A stretch of DNA of 64,000 bases from Paulinella micropora (lineage: Eukaryota; Cercozoa; Imbricatea; Euglyphida; Paulinellidae), in assembly GCA_019918135.1 (NCBI GenBank), contig WBZZ01004066.1, forward strand, positions 246,001-310,000, written 5' to 3'. The notes beneath the pieces were generated by a model, which saw nothing but the letters and a program-made list of their open reading frames with translations, made no database searches and was not told the origin of the DNA. Position numbers and translations under genes: made by a program. Numbering within the stretch: position 1 is the stretch's first letter; each line of letters starts with the position of its first letter. Positions 37,232-46,081 of the stretch are shown here, piece by piece.

Positions 37232-40063
37232 ATGAGCTTCACGCGCTTTGAAGACCTGCTGAGCGCGGGGGGCGCGGACGCAGAGGAGGGGGAGGACGAC
37301 GAGGGGGGCGACGGCCTCCCGCCGGACAGCGCCGGGTGGTTGGACTACGGCCGGGACGACGAGGACACCGGCTCCTCTTCTTCCAGCGACGACGACGACG
37401 CCCCCGCGGAGAGTGACGCCCCGGAGATCGCCACCGAGGTGTGGTTCGACCCGCGCGGCGAGGACCCGCGCGGTGAGCTCGAGCAAGAGCTCCGTGTCCT
37501 GCGGGCGTTCCTGGAGTCCGCCTTCAACCCGGCGCGCTGGGGGCGCGTGGCGGCGCCGAGCACGGCGCGGCAGCACGTGCGGCGTGCCAGGTTCTTCGCG
37601 GTGTACGCCGCGCACACGCTGCCCGGCCAGGTCCGGTGCCTGCGGGAGGCGCTGGCCCAGGACGGCGAGCGGGCCAAGCAGCTGCTGACGGGCTTTGCCG
37701 AGGCCATGAGCCCGCGCTGGAAGTCGGCGACCCTGGCCGGCTACCTGGCCACGCTGCTGCAGGTCAGGGCCATGTTCTGGTCGGAGTTGTGGCAGGCCCG
37801 CCTGTACCCGGACGTCTCGCGCTGGCTGGGCAACCTGCACCGCCAGGCCCTGGCGTACGCCGCCGTGGAGGGGCGCTATGCCCCGCCCGAGCGGCCGGCG
37901 CAGTCCCTGTGGGACCTGCAGAGCCTGTTGTTTGCGGCCATAGCCGATTACCTCCACCATTACCCTGAGGACCGAGAGCGGCGCTCGTCGGTCCCGCTCA
38001 CCGAGGAGCGGTGGCCGGACTACCGGGAGGGCGTGCTGCGCCCCGCCCGGGTCGCCCTGCTGTGCTTGACCCTGACGCCGCCGGTGTCGAGGTCGTACAT
38101 CCTGCGCAATCTCGAGTTTGGCCGCTCGTTGGAGCGCGACGTGGAGCAGGGCACGTGGTGCCTGAGCCTCACGGACCCGTTGGCGCTGAGCTCGCAGCAG
38201 AACAAGACGCGCGCCACGTACGGGGGCTACCGGCTGCCGCGCAGCCCCAACAGCTGGCCCGCGGCGAGGTTCCCCCCCCAGAAGTGCCCGTGGCCCCGGG
38301 GCTTCCAGCTGCGGGACGGCCGGGGGTCGGCGCTGGACTTCTGCCTGCTGGACCTGCAGCAGCGCGTGCTGCCCCCGCTGCTGGGGCAGGCGGCCGGCGG
38401 GCCGACCGCGCTGTTCCCCCGGGCGCTCAAGTACCGGACGCGGGCCGGCTGGGCCCGGCACGCGGCCAAGCGCCACGAGCCCCTGGACGGCCGCGACTGG
38501 GCGCTCTTCTTCCGCGAAGCGTGTGAGCACTACGCGTCGAAGCTCGTAGTCGACGGGCAGGAGTTCCAGCGCCCCGCGGGCTGGAGCCAGTACCTGATGC
38601 CGAAGAACACGCGGCCGGCGAGCGAGACGATGGTGCGCAACCTGGAGGGACAGGAGGTGGGGGCGGAGCTGGGCCTGCGCGCCGCGCCCGGCCAGCGGAC
38701 GGCCGTGACTGCCGACGACCTGGCCATCTTTGCGTTCGGGTCGCAGCACTCGGTGCGCACGGTGGAGCGCTCGTACCTGCTGCCCAGCTACTTTGAAGAA
38801 CGCGCGCGCAAGCTGGTGGCGTGGATCGATTCGGGGCTGCGTGAGCCGCACTGGACCGCCGAAGTCAAGCAGGAGAAGCTGCAAGTGACGCGCAGCCAGG
38901 CGGCCCAGAAGTTCTGCCAGCAGTTCTCGCTGCGCGGCCCCGTGCTGGAGCCCTTGCCGGCGGCCGAGGCAGCGCGGCGCGCCCGCGACCGGGCGGCCGT
39001 GCGCAACCTGCGGGGCTACACCATCCTGAACCTGCACGCGCAGCTGGGCCAGGCCGAGGCCGGCCAGCACGTGCCCGCGCGGGCCGAGCCACGGCCGTGG
39101 CCGGCCGTGGTCGTGGTGGATGACCCGGGCTTCGACGTGGTGGGCTTCCAGCAGGTGTACGGCCTCGACGCCAGGCAGGCTGCCAGGACCCTCACGGCCT
39201 TTTGGCAAAAGCGCCCGGACCAGGGCGCGCTGCACGGGGTCCGTATCCACGTCGTCCGCACGCTGCTGGAGGAGGGCGGGGAGGCCCTCCGGCGGGTAGT
39301 GGGTGAACCCCCGGCGGACCTGGCGTCCAACTGGCAGGCGGCGAAGGAGTACCAGACTAAGTACGGGCGGGCTTTGCTGGCCAACGCCGGGTATTGGGAG
39401 CGGGGCGTGGCGGACTGCCTGCCCCCGCACGCAGAGGCGGGAGACGCGAAGAGATTGCCCGACGCCAGCCAGCTCGCTCAGCCCTACTTCTTCCGTTTCC
39501 GGATCAGGGACCGCGCGTACGGGGGCTGGCCCGACCGGTGGACGACGGCGGCCGAGGTGTTGGCGTGGTATGGAGCGAAGCGCGGCCACCTGCTAGGCAG
39601 CTGGTGCGCGAGGCAGGGCCTGGCCGTCCAGTCCAAGCTGCAGACGTACTTGGACGCGCTGCGAGTCAGGTCGGCGCAACGCCTGGCCGCGCCGGCCGAC
39701 CAGTTCGTGCTGGTCCAGTGGGTCGGCACCGCGCCCGAGCGCACCGAGGGCTACGAGCCCGCCGGCCGCGAGTACTGGGGGCCCTGGTACGACCGCAACT
39801 GGGCCTGGCTGCCGGTCGCGTTGCTGCAAAAGGAGTACAACCGCGCGGACTGGACCGTGACCTACGACTTGCTGACCCACCGCCTGGGCGTGCACGGCAA
39901 GTTTGCCCTGTACCTGCCCCCGGCCGTGGTGGCCGAGGTCCGCAGCCAGGCCCGCGTCGTCGTCGTCGCGGCTCCCGCCGCGCCGCCCGCCACTCTTGCG
40001 CCGGGCGCCGGCAGGCCGGGGGGCGGGCGGCGTGCCCAGAAGAAAGGGGCTAAGCGGGGCTAA
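37232..40063 (+). CDS. Large tyrosine-recombinase-like protein
   Basis: 943 residues from ATG 37,232 (MSFTRFEDLLSAGG). Acidic Ser/Asp-rich N terminus (residues about 15-75). A helical DNA-binding-like segment follows (RQHVRRARFFAVYAAHTL, about 110-130). LTLTPPVSRSYILRNLEFGRSL carries the first catalytic-Arg position, QNKTRATYGGYRLP fits the beta-hairpin Lys, and FGSQHSVRTVERSYLL closely fits the final H-x(n)-Y box of tyrosine recombinases (compare GHSS..TT..YL). About 430 further residues of unknown role follow. Shares the Arg-box motif with 29,972-31,549, so the two are paralogues. Intact over 2.8 kb. Possible roles: integration of the viral genome, genome-end or dimer resolution, or a Crypton-like element captured by the virus. 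Confidence 0.55.
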   Translation: MSFTRFEDLLSAGGADAEEGEDDEGGDGLPPDSAGWLDYGRDDEDTGSSSSSDDDDAPAESDAPEIATEVWFDPRGEDPRGELEQELRVLRAFLESAFNPARWGRVAAPSTARQHVRRARFFAVYAAHTLPGQVRCLREALAQDGERAKQLLTGFAEAMSPRWKSATLAGYLATLLQVRAMFWSELWQARLYPDVSRWLGNLHRQALAYAAVEGRYAPPERPAQSLWDLQSLLFAAIADYLHHYPEDRERRSSVPLTEERWPDYREGVLRPARVALLCLTLTPPVSRSYILRNLEFGRSLERDVEQGTWCLSLTDPLALSSQQNKTRATYGGYRLPRSPNSWPAARFPPQKCPWPRGFQLRDGRGSALDFCLLDLQQRVLPPLLGQAAGGPTALFPRALKYRTRAGWARHAAKRHEPLDGRDWALFFREACEHYASKLVVDGQEFQRPAGWSQYLMPKNTRPASETMVRNLEGQEVGAELGLRAAPGQRTAVTADDLAIFAFGSQHSVRTVERSYLLPSYFEERARKLVAWIDSGLREPHWTAEVKQEKLQVTRSQAAQKFCQQFSLRGPVLEPLPAAEAARRARDRAAVRNLRGYTILNLHAQLGQAEAGQHVPARAEPRPWPAVVVVDDPGFDVVGFQQVYGLDARQAARTLTAFWQKRPDQGALHGVRIHVVRTLLEEGGEALRRVVGEPPADLASNWQAAKEYQTKYGRALLANAGYWERGVADCLPPHAEAGDAKRLPDASQLAQPYFFRFRIRDRAYGGWPDRWTTAAEVLAWYGAKRGHLLGSWCARQGLAVQSKLQTYLDALRVRSAQRLAAPADQFVLVQWVGTAPERTEGYEPAGREYWGPWYDRNWAWLPVALLQKEYNRADWTVTYDLLTHRLGVHGKFALYLPPAVVAEVRSQARVVVVAAPAAPPATLAPGAGRPGGGRRAQKKGAKRG

Positions 40064-40421
40064 GCGGGGCGCGGCGGGCGCGTCCTGAGCCCCCCCTCCC
40101 CCATCCTCTGCGTCGGCTGCTTGGGCGTCGCCGCGCCGGGGTGGTCGTCCGGTACTGTCGGCTGGGGGGGCAGGAGTGCTCCCTCCCCCTCCTCTAGGCC
40201 GCACCCTCTCTCTCACACACGGCCGCACGCGGCCTCGTTAAGCAAGAGCCTCTGTAATAAAGAAATACTTAGCCCTGCTGGGGGCCAGGCTGTACAACCC
40301 CTGCCTTTTGCCTGCCGGCCGTCCCTTTCCTCTCCCCCCCCCCTCTGGGGGCGTGGCCGTGCCGGTGTGTGCCTCACGCCGCCCGGGGTCCGCTCGGGGG
40401 TCCGCTCGGGTCCGTGCGGGG
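40064..40421. other. Convergent spacer
   Basis: 3' ends of the recombinase-like gene (plus) and RPB1 (minus) face each other. AATAAA on plus at 40,257-40,262. No gene seen. Confidence 0.5.
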
Positions 40422-43400
40422 TCAGTCGCACGGCCGGAGCCGGAAGAAGGCGTCCCCTAGGGGGGGTGGCCGGCCACTAAAGAAACTCCAGTAGGACGAG
40501 TCGGGGTGGGAGGCCTGTCCCAGGCTCTCGCCGAGGAAGGTGCGGCCGTTGCGTTCAAAGAGTGACTTCTCGAACGGGTCCCGCTCCAGCTTCTCGTAGC
40601 CGCTGCGGCTGACGGGCAGCAGCGTGCCCGTGTGCGTCATCACGCGCGACAGTGTTTCGGTGTGCAGCTGGTTGAGGCCCCCGATGCCCGCCAGGGACCG
40701 GCCCAGCTCGTAGCGCAGGCACAGCGCCGCCGCCTCGATGCAGAGCAGCTGGTACGCGAGGGAGGGGTCGCTGAACTCGACGGTCTCGGGCACCCACTCC
40801 GGGCGGGCGAGCAGCTTGCGCAGCCGCTCCAGGCTGACCTGGCCCGGCTGCAGCGCCAGGCTGAGCACGGACGACGCCCGGTCGTAGCTGGCCTTGGCGA
40901 CGCCGGTCGCGGGCCAGCAGGCGGCCAGGGCCCGGCGCAGGGCCGACGTACAGAACAGCTCGGTGCTGTTGTACTGGTACGTGCTGGCGCGCACCCGGCG
41001 GGTCGTGGGCGGCCGCTTCGGGGACCCACCGCCGTGGGCCCGGGCGGCATCGCGCTCCGGTGCGAGCGGTGCCTCCCGTGCCAGCGCCTGGTAGCCCCGG
41101 CGCACCCGGCACACCAGCTCCGGCAGGCCAAAGGGCGCCTGCGGGGCCCAGGCCGCGTCGGGGCGGACGAGCGCCGCCCGCCAGCGCAGGCGGGCGAACA
41201 GGACGACGGAGCGCCGCACGCGCTCCGCCTCGGCCGGCCGGACGCCCAGCTCTGCCTGGACCACGGCCCACAGGTCCCGGCAGTGGCCGCACGCGCCCGT
41301 GGCCACCGGCGCCCCGGCGGGCGGGGGGCGCTCGAGGCAGAGCGGGAGCAGCGGGTGCCGGCCGCAGGGCCTGGCGCGCTGCTGGTGTTGCTGCTGCAAG
41401 AGGTCGGCGAGCCGTGACTCGACCGGGCGCCAGTGGAGCCCGTCCTGCAGCCGGCCGGGGAAGTCGATGACACAGTCGCGCCCGCGCACCAGCAGGCCCG
41501 GGGGCGCCAGGTAAGCGCCCTGCAGCACAAAGTTGAGGGTGTGCTGGAAGTAGCCCGTGGTGGCCACGGTCCGCACGTTCTGGCCCACGACCTCGCGCGA
41601 CGCGGCCATGTGCCAGCCAAAGCTGCGCAGCGACAGCCCGGCCAGGAAGGACTCGCGCACGAAGCCGCTGTCGTCGGGCGCGCCGGGGCGCGAGTAGGCG
41701 CTGCGCCGGCCGCCGACGCTCGGCTCGATCAGGGAGCCGGCATACAGGTGCAGGCCGGCCTGGAGCTGCAACTGCTGCACGTCCTCGAGGGAGCCCTTGG
41801 CGCCCGACACGATGCTGGACATGATCCCGCGCGTGTGCGGCGCGGCCAGCCAGGCCCGCTGGTGTTCTTGCGCCAGGGACCGCAGCCGGGCCCCGTGCTG
41901 GTTGCACCGGGCGAGCAGGTCGCGCTCGGCGCCCAGGTCCGCCGCCAGCAGGGCGGCCAGGCGCCGCTCACGGCGAACCCAGCCCGGCCGGCGGGCCGGG
42001 GGCGGGGCACGCCCGGCGCCGGGGCCGGGGGCGGGCCCGGGGGGCCGCCCCAGCGCCGGGGGGGGCGGCAGCTCCGCCGCGGGGCGCGGGGCCAGGTCCG
42101 CCAGCGACAGCGTGAGGGCACGGCGGCGGTTCAGCCAGGCCACGAACACTCTGACGCAGTCGAGGAAGAAGGCCGCCCACTGGGGGGCGTAGTCGCTGTG
42201 CAGGAGCTTGACGAGGCTGTCGCGGCCCTGGCCCAGGGGCGGCGCGGGGGGGCCCAGCGGCCCCGGCTCGCCCCCCCGGCCCGACGCCAGCGCGTGGCGG
42301 GCCTGCGCCTGGCTCACGAAGGACAGGGGCAGGAACCAGCCCAGCACGTCCCACGCGGTGCAGCCGTCGTCCGGCGGCCCCGGGCCCGCGCGCAGGTAGC
42401 CGGGGGGCGCCGGCACGTGCCGCTCCAGCTGCGCGCGCAGGGACAGGACGTCGGCCGGCCCGAAGGTGTCGGGCCCCCGGAGCGCGCCCGCCAGGACGTT
42501 GAGGTTGTCGAGGGCGAGCTTGGCCACGTTCTCGGACGCGGCGCGCGTCACAATGTGCTGGCAGGAGCCGATGGCCTCGTCCGCCGACCAGCCGTCCAGG
42601 GGGTCCTGCAGCGCCACCAGCGTGATGACGTCCCCGTCGTTGTCGCCGTTGAAGGGGATCTCTTCGATCGGGTTGAGCGCCAGGCAGAAGTGCTGCGGGG
42701 CAAACTCGGGCCGGTCCACCGCGAGCCGCCGCGCGTGCAGGCGGGACAGCGCCGCCAGGCACGAGGGGGGCTCGCTGAGGAGGTCGGTGCGGGGCACGAG
42801 GACCGAGAACACGCGCGCGCTCTGCGGCGACAGCGTGGGCTGGCGGTTGAGGAGGACCTTGCTGCCCTGCGTGAGGCTCATCTCCAGCACGTCGCCCACG
42901 TGCAAAAAGTCCGAGTACGGCCGCGCCCCGCCCCCCCGGCCGGCGGCGGCCAGCTCGTCGAGCAGCAGCGGGGGGCAGAAGGCCAGGGGGTTGAACACGG
43001 AGCCGCGCTGGGGCGAGCTCGAACTGGCCGCCCGCTGCGCGCCGCGCGGCCGCCGCCACAGGAGGCCCAGCGCGGGATACACGTCCCCGTACACGAGGTC
43101 CGGGTTGCGCTCGCGCAGGGCCACGGCCTCGGCCGCCCGGCCCTCGTCGCGCAGCCGGGCCAGCAGCGCCTGCCAGCCGCGCAGCCGGGCCCGCGCCTGC
43201 TGGATCAGGTCGGCCCGGGCGCGCACCGACTCCACGTTCTGCGCCGTGACGCGCACACACTCGAACTGCGTGCGCAGGAAGCCCCAGCCCACCATGACGT
43301 GCCCCACCGGGACGGTGGCGACGCCGATCAGGACCCCGCGGCCGGAGCAGTTGAGGCGCTTGCCGAGGCCGTTCTTGCGGAACTCGCCGTCCTTGCAGTT

Positions 43401-44720
43401 CAGGAGCTCGCTGAGGCTGCGGAGCCCCTCGGGCGGCCGCAGCGCGGGCGGGACCGTGGGCGGGGCCGCGGCCGCCGAGTGGGGCGCCGGGGGGTGCACG
43501 GGCGCGTGGCTCGTGAGGCCCGCACACCAGCAGTTGTAGGCGGCGGTCAGCGTGCGGAGGTACTCGGTCGTCAGCACGCAGCCCGGCCCCTGCTGCCACA
43601 GCGCGCCCGCCTCGAGCGCCAGCGGGGCGCCGGGCGCGGCCCGGGCGGGGTTGCCCCACGCCCGCCCCCCCAGGTGCCGCTCCAGCGCCAGCCGGAGCTC
43701 CCAGGCGCAGCGCAGCAGGTCGGCGACGGCGTACGCGTTGTCGGCCAGCTCGTGGCCGTAGCTCAGCAGCACCTGGCGGCCGTCCACGCTCGCGTGCGTC
43801 ACGGGCAGCAGCGCGCGCGAGGGGACCAGGCACGCGAAGCGGAAGAGGCGTTCGGGGTGCGCGGGCAGGCGGGCCCGCGCCCAGGCGTCGGCCGGCGCCG
43901 CGGCGAGCCAGGCGCGCAGCGCCGCCGAGGGCACCTGCGCCCGGCCGCCGCCGGCCCGGGGGCAGCACCAGCCGCACAAGTTCTCGAGCGCCGCGCGGCC
44001 GGCGGGGCCGCGGAACTGGACCTCGGCCCACAGGCCACACAGCTTGACCAGGCGGGGCTGCGCGCAGCCGCAGCCGCCTGCCTCCACCGCACAGCGCACG
44101 ACACCCCGCTTGCGGGCCAGGGCGCTGCCCAGGGCGCGGGACATGAGCGCCGCGCCCGGCGCCGCCACGGGGGCGGCCGAGGCCACCTCGTCCTGCCCGC
44201 TAGCGTGGCCGGGCGCGTGGGCGACCTGGAGCTGCAGCTGGGCCAGCCCCGTCACCCGGTCCAGGGACTCGACGAGCGCGCGCTGCTGCTCCTGGCTCAG
44301 GACGGCCCGGCCGTCGGCCACGCAGGCCGCCGGCCCCGCCTCCTCCTTGGCCAGCACCGCCGTGTCCCACAAGAAGGCCCCGCACTGCTTACACACCAGG
44401 GACAGGGCCAGCGACGCCTGCTTTTCGAACTGGGGGAGCAGCCACGGCTCCGGTACCTCGAGGTGGAAGGAGTGGTAGGTGCAGGCCAGCAGGTCTTGCT
44501 CGCACAAGGAACAGCACTTGGTGGCGCTGTCGGGCGTCAGCACGGGGTCGTGGTACGTGAACTTGGCATGGTTCTCCTCGGTACCGAGCCCCGACAGCCA
44601 GCCGGCCGACACGTCCCGCACGTCCAGGTCCGTAGCTAGCTCGGCGGCCAGGCTGAGCACGTAATGGTCATCGCCGTCCGCCGGGCAGGGCGCGCGCACC
44701 TCCTGGACTGCTTGCCACAT
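40422..44720 (-). CDS. DNA-directed RNA polymerase II largest subunit homologue (RPB1-like)
   Basis: 1,432 residues from ATG 44,720 (MWQAVQEVRAPC); an upstream Met at 44,969 only adds low complexity. Motifs run in RPB1 order. A zinc clamp (CSLC...CTYHSFHLEVPEP...CKQC) comes first, then LNCSGRGVLIG (switch/dock region) and LLNRQPTLSPQSARVFSVLV. The catalytic loop NGDNDGD lies at residues 691-697: the three metal-binding Asp are kept, while Ala and Phe of the universal NADFDGD are Gly and Asn. Funnel/bridge/trigger-region features follow (SGAKGSLEDVQQLQLQAGLHLYAGS, FVRESFLAGLSLRSFGWHMAASREVVGQNVRTVATTGY). There is no heptad CTD. Uninterrupted. It should transcribe viral genes with virus-encoded partners, which are outside the window. 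Strong evidence for a large DNA virus that carries its own transcription machinery. Confidence 0.93.
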   Translation of the reverse strand: MWQAVQEVRAPCPADGDDHYVLSLAAELATDLDVRDVSAGWLSGLGTEENHAKFTYHDPVLTPDSATKCCSLCEQDLLACTYHSFHLEVPEPWLLPQFEKQASLALSLVCKQCGAFLWDTAVLAKEEAGPAACVADGRAVLSQEQQRALVESLDRVTGLAQLQLQVAHAPGHASGQDEVASAAPVAAPGAALMSRALGSALARKRGVVRCAVEAGGCGCAQPRLVKLCGLWAEVQFRGPAGRAALENLCGWCCPRAGGGRAQVPSAALRAWLAAAPADAWARARLPAHPERLFRFACLVPSRALLPVTHASVDGRQVLLSYGHELADNAYAVADLLRCAWELRLALERHLGGRAWGNPARAAPGAPLALEAGALWQQGPGCVLTTEYLRTLTAAYNCWCAGLTSHAPVHPPAPHSAAAAPPTVPPALRPPEGLRSLSELLNCKDGEFRKNGLGKRLNCSGRGVLIGVATVPVGHVMVGWGFLRTQFECVRVTAQNVESVRARADLIQQARARLRGWQALLARLRDEGRAAEAVALRERNPDLVYGDVYPALGLLWRRPRGAQRAASSSSPQRGSVFNPLAFCPPLLLDELAAAGRGGGARPYSDFLHVGDVLEMSLTQGSKVLLNRQPTLSPQSARVFSVLVPRTDLLSEPPSCLAALSRLHARRLAVDRPEFAPQHFCLALNPIEEIPFNGDNDGDVITLVALQDPLDGWSADEAIGSCQHIVTRAASENVAKLALDNLNVLAGALRGPDTFGPADVLSLRAQLERHVPAPPGYLRAGPGPPDDGCTAWDVLGWFLPLSFVSQAQARHALASGRGGEPGPLGPPAPPLGQGRDSLVKLLHSDYAPQWAAFFLDCVRVFVAWLNRRRALTLSLADLAPRPAAELPPPPALGRPPGPAPGPGAGRAPPPARRPGWVRRERRLAALLAADLGAERDLLARCNQHGARLRSLAQEHQRAWLAAPHTRGIMSSIVSGAKGSLEDVQQLQLQAGLHLYAGSLIEPSVGGRRSAYSRPGAPDDSGFVRESFLAGLSLRSFGWHMAASREVVGQNVRTVATTGYFQHTLNFVLQGAYLAPPGLLVRGRDCVIDFPGRLQDGLHWRPVESRLADLLQQQHQQRARPCGRHPLLPLCLERPPPAGAPVATGACGHCRDLWAVVQAELGVRPAEAERVRRSVVLFARLRWRAALVRPDAAWAPQAPFGLPELVCRVRRGYQALAREAPLAPERDAARAHGGGSPKRPPTTRRVRASTYQYNSTELFCTSALRRALAACWPATGVAKASYDRASSVLSLALQPGQVSLERLRKLLARPEWVPETVEFSDPSLAYQLLCIEAAALCLRYELGRSLAGIGGLNQLHTETLSRVMTHTGTLLPVSRSGYEKLERDPFEKSLFERNGRTFLGESLGQASHPDSSYWSFFSGRPPPLGDAFFRLRPCD

Positions 44721-45008
44721 GCGGCCGGGGCTGACCCCACAGCCGCTTCGTCTCTGCTCGGCGTGGCAATGTGGCCAGCCCAGGGAGAGCGGGAGGAGGC
44801 CGGCTCGTTCTTCCCTGGCTGGCTGGGGGAAAGGAGGACCCTCTCCTCTCTCTCTCCTCTCCGTCTCCGAAGAGGGAGAGTGCAGGGGGGGAAGGGGGAC
44901 GGCAAAGGGGAGGGTACCAGTCCCCGCGGCGCTCGCTTCTCTGCCGTCCCTTCCCTCTACGACGCGCACTCCCGGCCATGACCGGCAGCTAAACCAACAA
45001 AGGAAAGC
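44721..45008. promoter_or_regulatory. Divergent promoter region RPB1 / F-box gene
   Basis: 288-bp gap between divergent genes. Less GC-rich just before ATG 45,009 (GCAGCTAAACCAACAAAGGA). No consensus recognised. Confidence 0.35.
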
Positions 45009-45505
45009 ATGGCAGACCGACCTACCCTGGGGCTCCCGGCCCGGGCCTGGCCCCAGGTCATGAACTATCTGGGCTGGGGCCCCGAGCTAGGGGCCGTGAG
45101 CCCCGAGCTGCACGGATTCCTGGACAGGCCGGGGACCTGGGCGCGCTTCCGCTGTACCGAGCTCGACCTAAGCACTCCTGCCCGGGCTACGGCCTTCCAG
45201 GCCTGGCTGGGCCAGGCCTGGAGCCAGGCCAAGGTCCAGGTAGGGACCCTGATGTTGGCAATGGAGTTACTGAGCAACCAGGGCAGGGCCTGGGCCAGCC
45301 TGGCCGTGGACGGGCTGTGGCTGACGGGGCCGAAGGACCTCACGTACGAACGCAGCCAGCTCCTGGTGAAGCTCTGGCCTAAGCTAAGGCAGCTCGATCT
45401 CGACCTCGCCGACCCCCCCCCCCCCCCCGACCCCCCCGACCCCAACGTCCCCGACTGGAAAAGGAAACGCGGCCAGGTCCATGAGCTCGGGTTCAAGCAC
45501 TTTAT
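45009..45505 (+). pseudogene. F-box/LRR-like protein truncated at the GC/AT junction
   Basis: Starts MADRPTLGLPARAWPQVMNYLGWGPELGAV, matching the degenerate F-box opening of the 13-19 kb family, then RPGTWARFRCTELDL and early LRR-like segments (LWLTG, LRQLDLDL) with a poly-Pro insertion (C-run 45,413-45,427). Protein-like GC-rich coding stops at about 45,500, where AT-rich DNA starts; the remaining frame (to 45,554) is a chance read-through. The rest of the LRR domain is absent, so the gene was cut by insertion or rearrangement. Confidence 0.7.
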
Positions 45506-45510
45506 GTGGT
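45495..45510. other. Junction between GC-rich region and AT-rich PLV element
   Basis: Composition flips within a few bases between ...TTCAAGCAC and TTTATGTGGTATCC. On the AT side the sequence begins inside a PLV gene rather than at a terminal inverted repeat. Confidence 0.8.
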
Positions 45511-46005
45511 ATCCAGTAATAATACCAACATTGACCCAGAAGATGGCAAATTAACACTCGGTGTGTCAGAGAATAAAGGAATTCAACCGCGGTTTATATT
45601 TGATGGTGAGACCCGTATTCACGAGGTTATGGGGTTTGATAGAAACTCAACATATTTATTCGCCAATAATTTGATTAAATCGCCAAATGTAATTATTCTA
45701 ACTGGTGAAAAGACTTTGTATCTTTAATCGGACTTAGTGAATGAATGAGATAATCACGTGCTACAATAAATGTACACGGCCAACGAAATTCCTTTTGGTT
45801 CTGTTATCTATGACGGCTCTGGTAGTGAATATGGGAAAACATTATCCGCAAGTTCAAATAATGTATTCAGGTTTTACTTGACCGACGAAAACGCCAAGCA
45901 ATAAATCTCAATGGTTTAGGTATCGTTATGACTTTATTGGTTTATCGTGAAACTAATTATTTTAATTTATTTACTTCATTTTTCAATTTATTGAAATCTC
46001 GTTAA
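45506..46005 (+). pseudogene. PLV structural-protein remnant (minor capsid/fibre-like C terminus)
   Basis: The reading frame starts abruptly at the junction without ATG. Recognisable pieces in order are FDGETRIHEVMGF, PNVIILTGEKTLYL, SDLVNE, PFGSVIY, FRFYLTDENAK and INLNGLGIVMTLLVY, a pattern I associate with polinton/PLV minor structural proteins (GF...TLYI.SDL...f.ltD...NLNG). It is interrupted by three in-frame stops (TAA about 45,726; TGA about 45,744; TAA about 45,765) and one frameshift near 45,900, ending at TAA 46,003-46,005. N-terminal part missing. Clearly non-functional. Confidence 0.55.
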
Positions 46006-46033
46006 TTTAATTAATTTTAGAATTATTTTTTTC

Positions 46034-46081
46034 TATAAATATATACTGGTGAATTAGTTAATTTACAACACTTCAAAAAAA
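46034..46081 (+). promoter_or_regulatory. AT-rich MCP promoter with TATAAATATATACT
   Basis: TATAAATATATACT at 46,034-46,047, about 35 bases before ATG 46,082. TATATACT also precedes two other PLV genes (about 49,434 plus; about 50,385 minus). Confidence 0.5.

Noticed and set aside
36914-39589. 891-residue minus-strand ORF
   Set aside because: Shadow of the recombinase-like gene; biased composition, no start context.
41433-44639. 1,068-residue plus-strand ORF
   Set aside because: Antisense shadow of RPB1.
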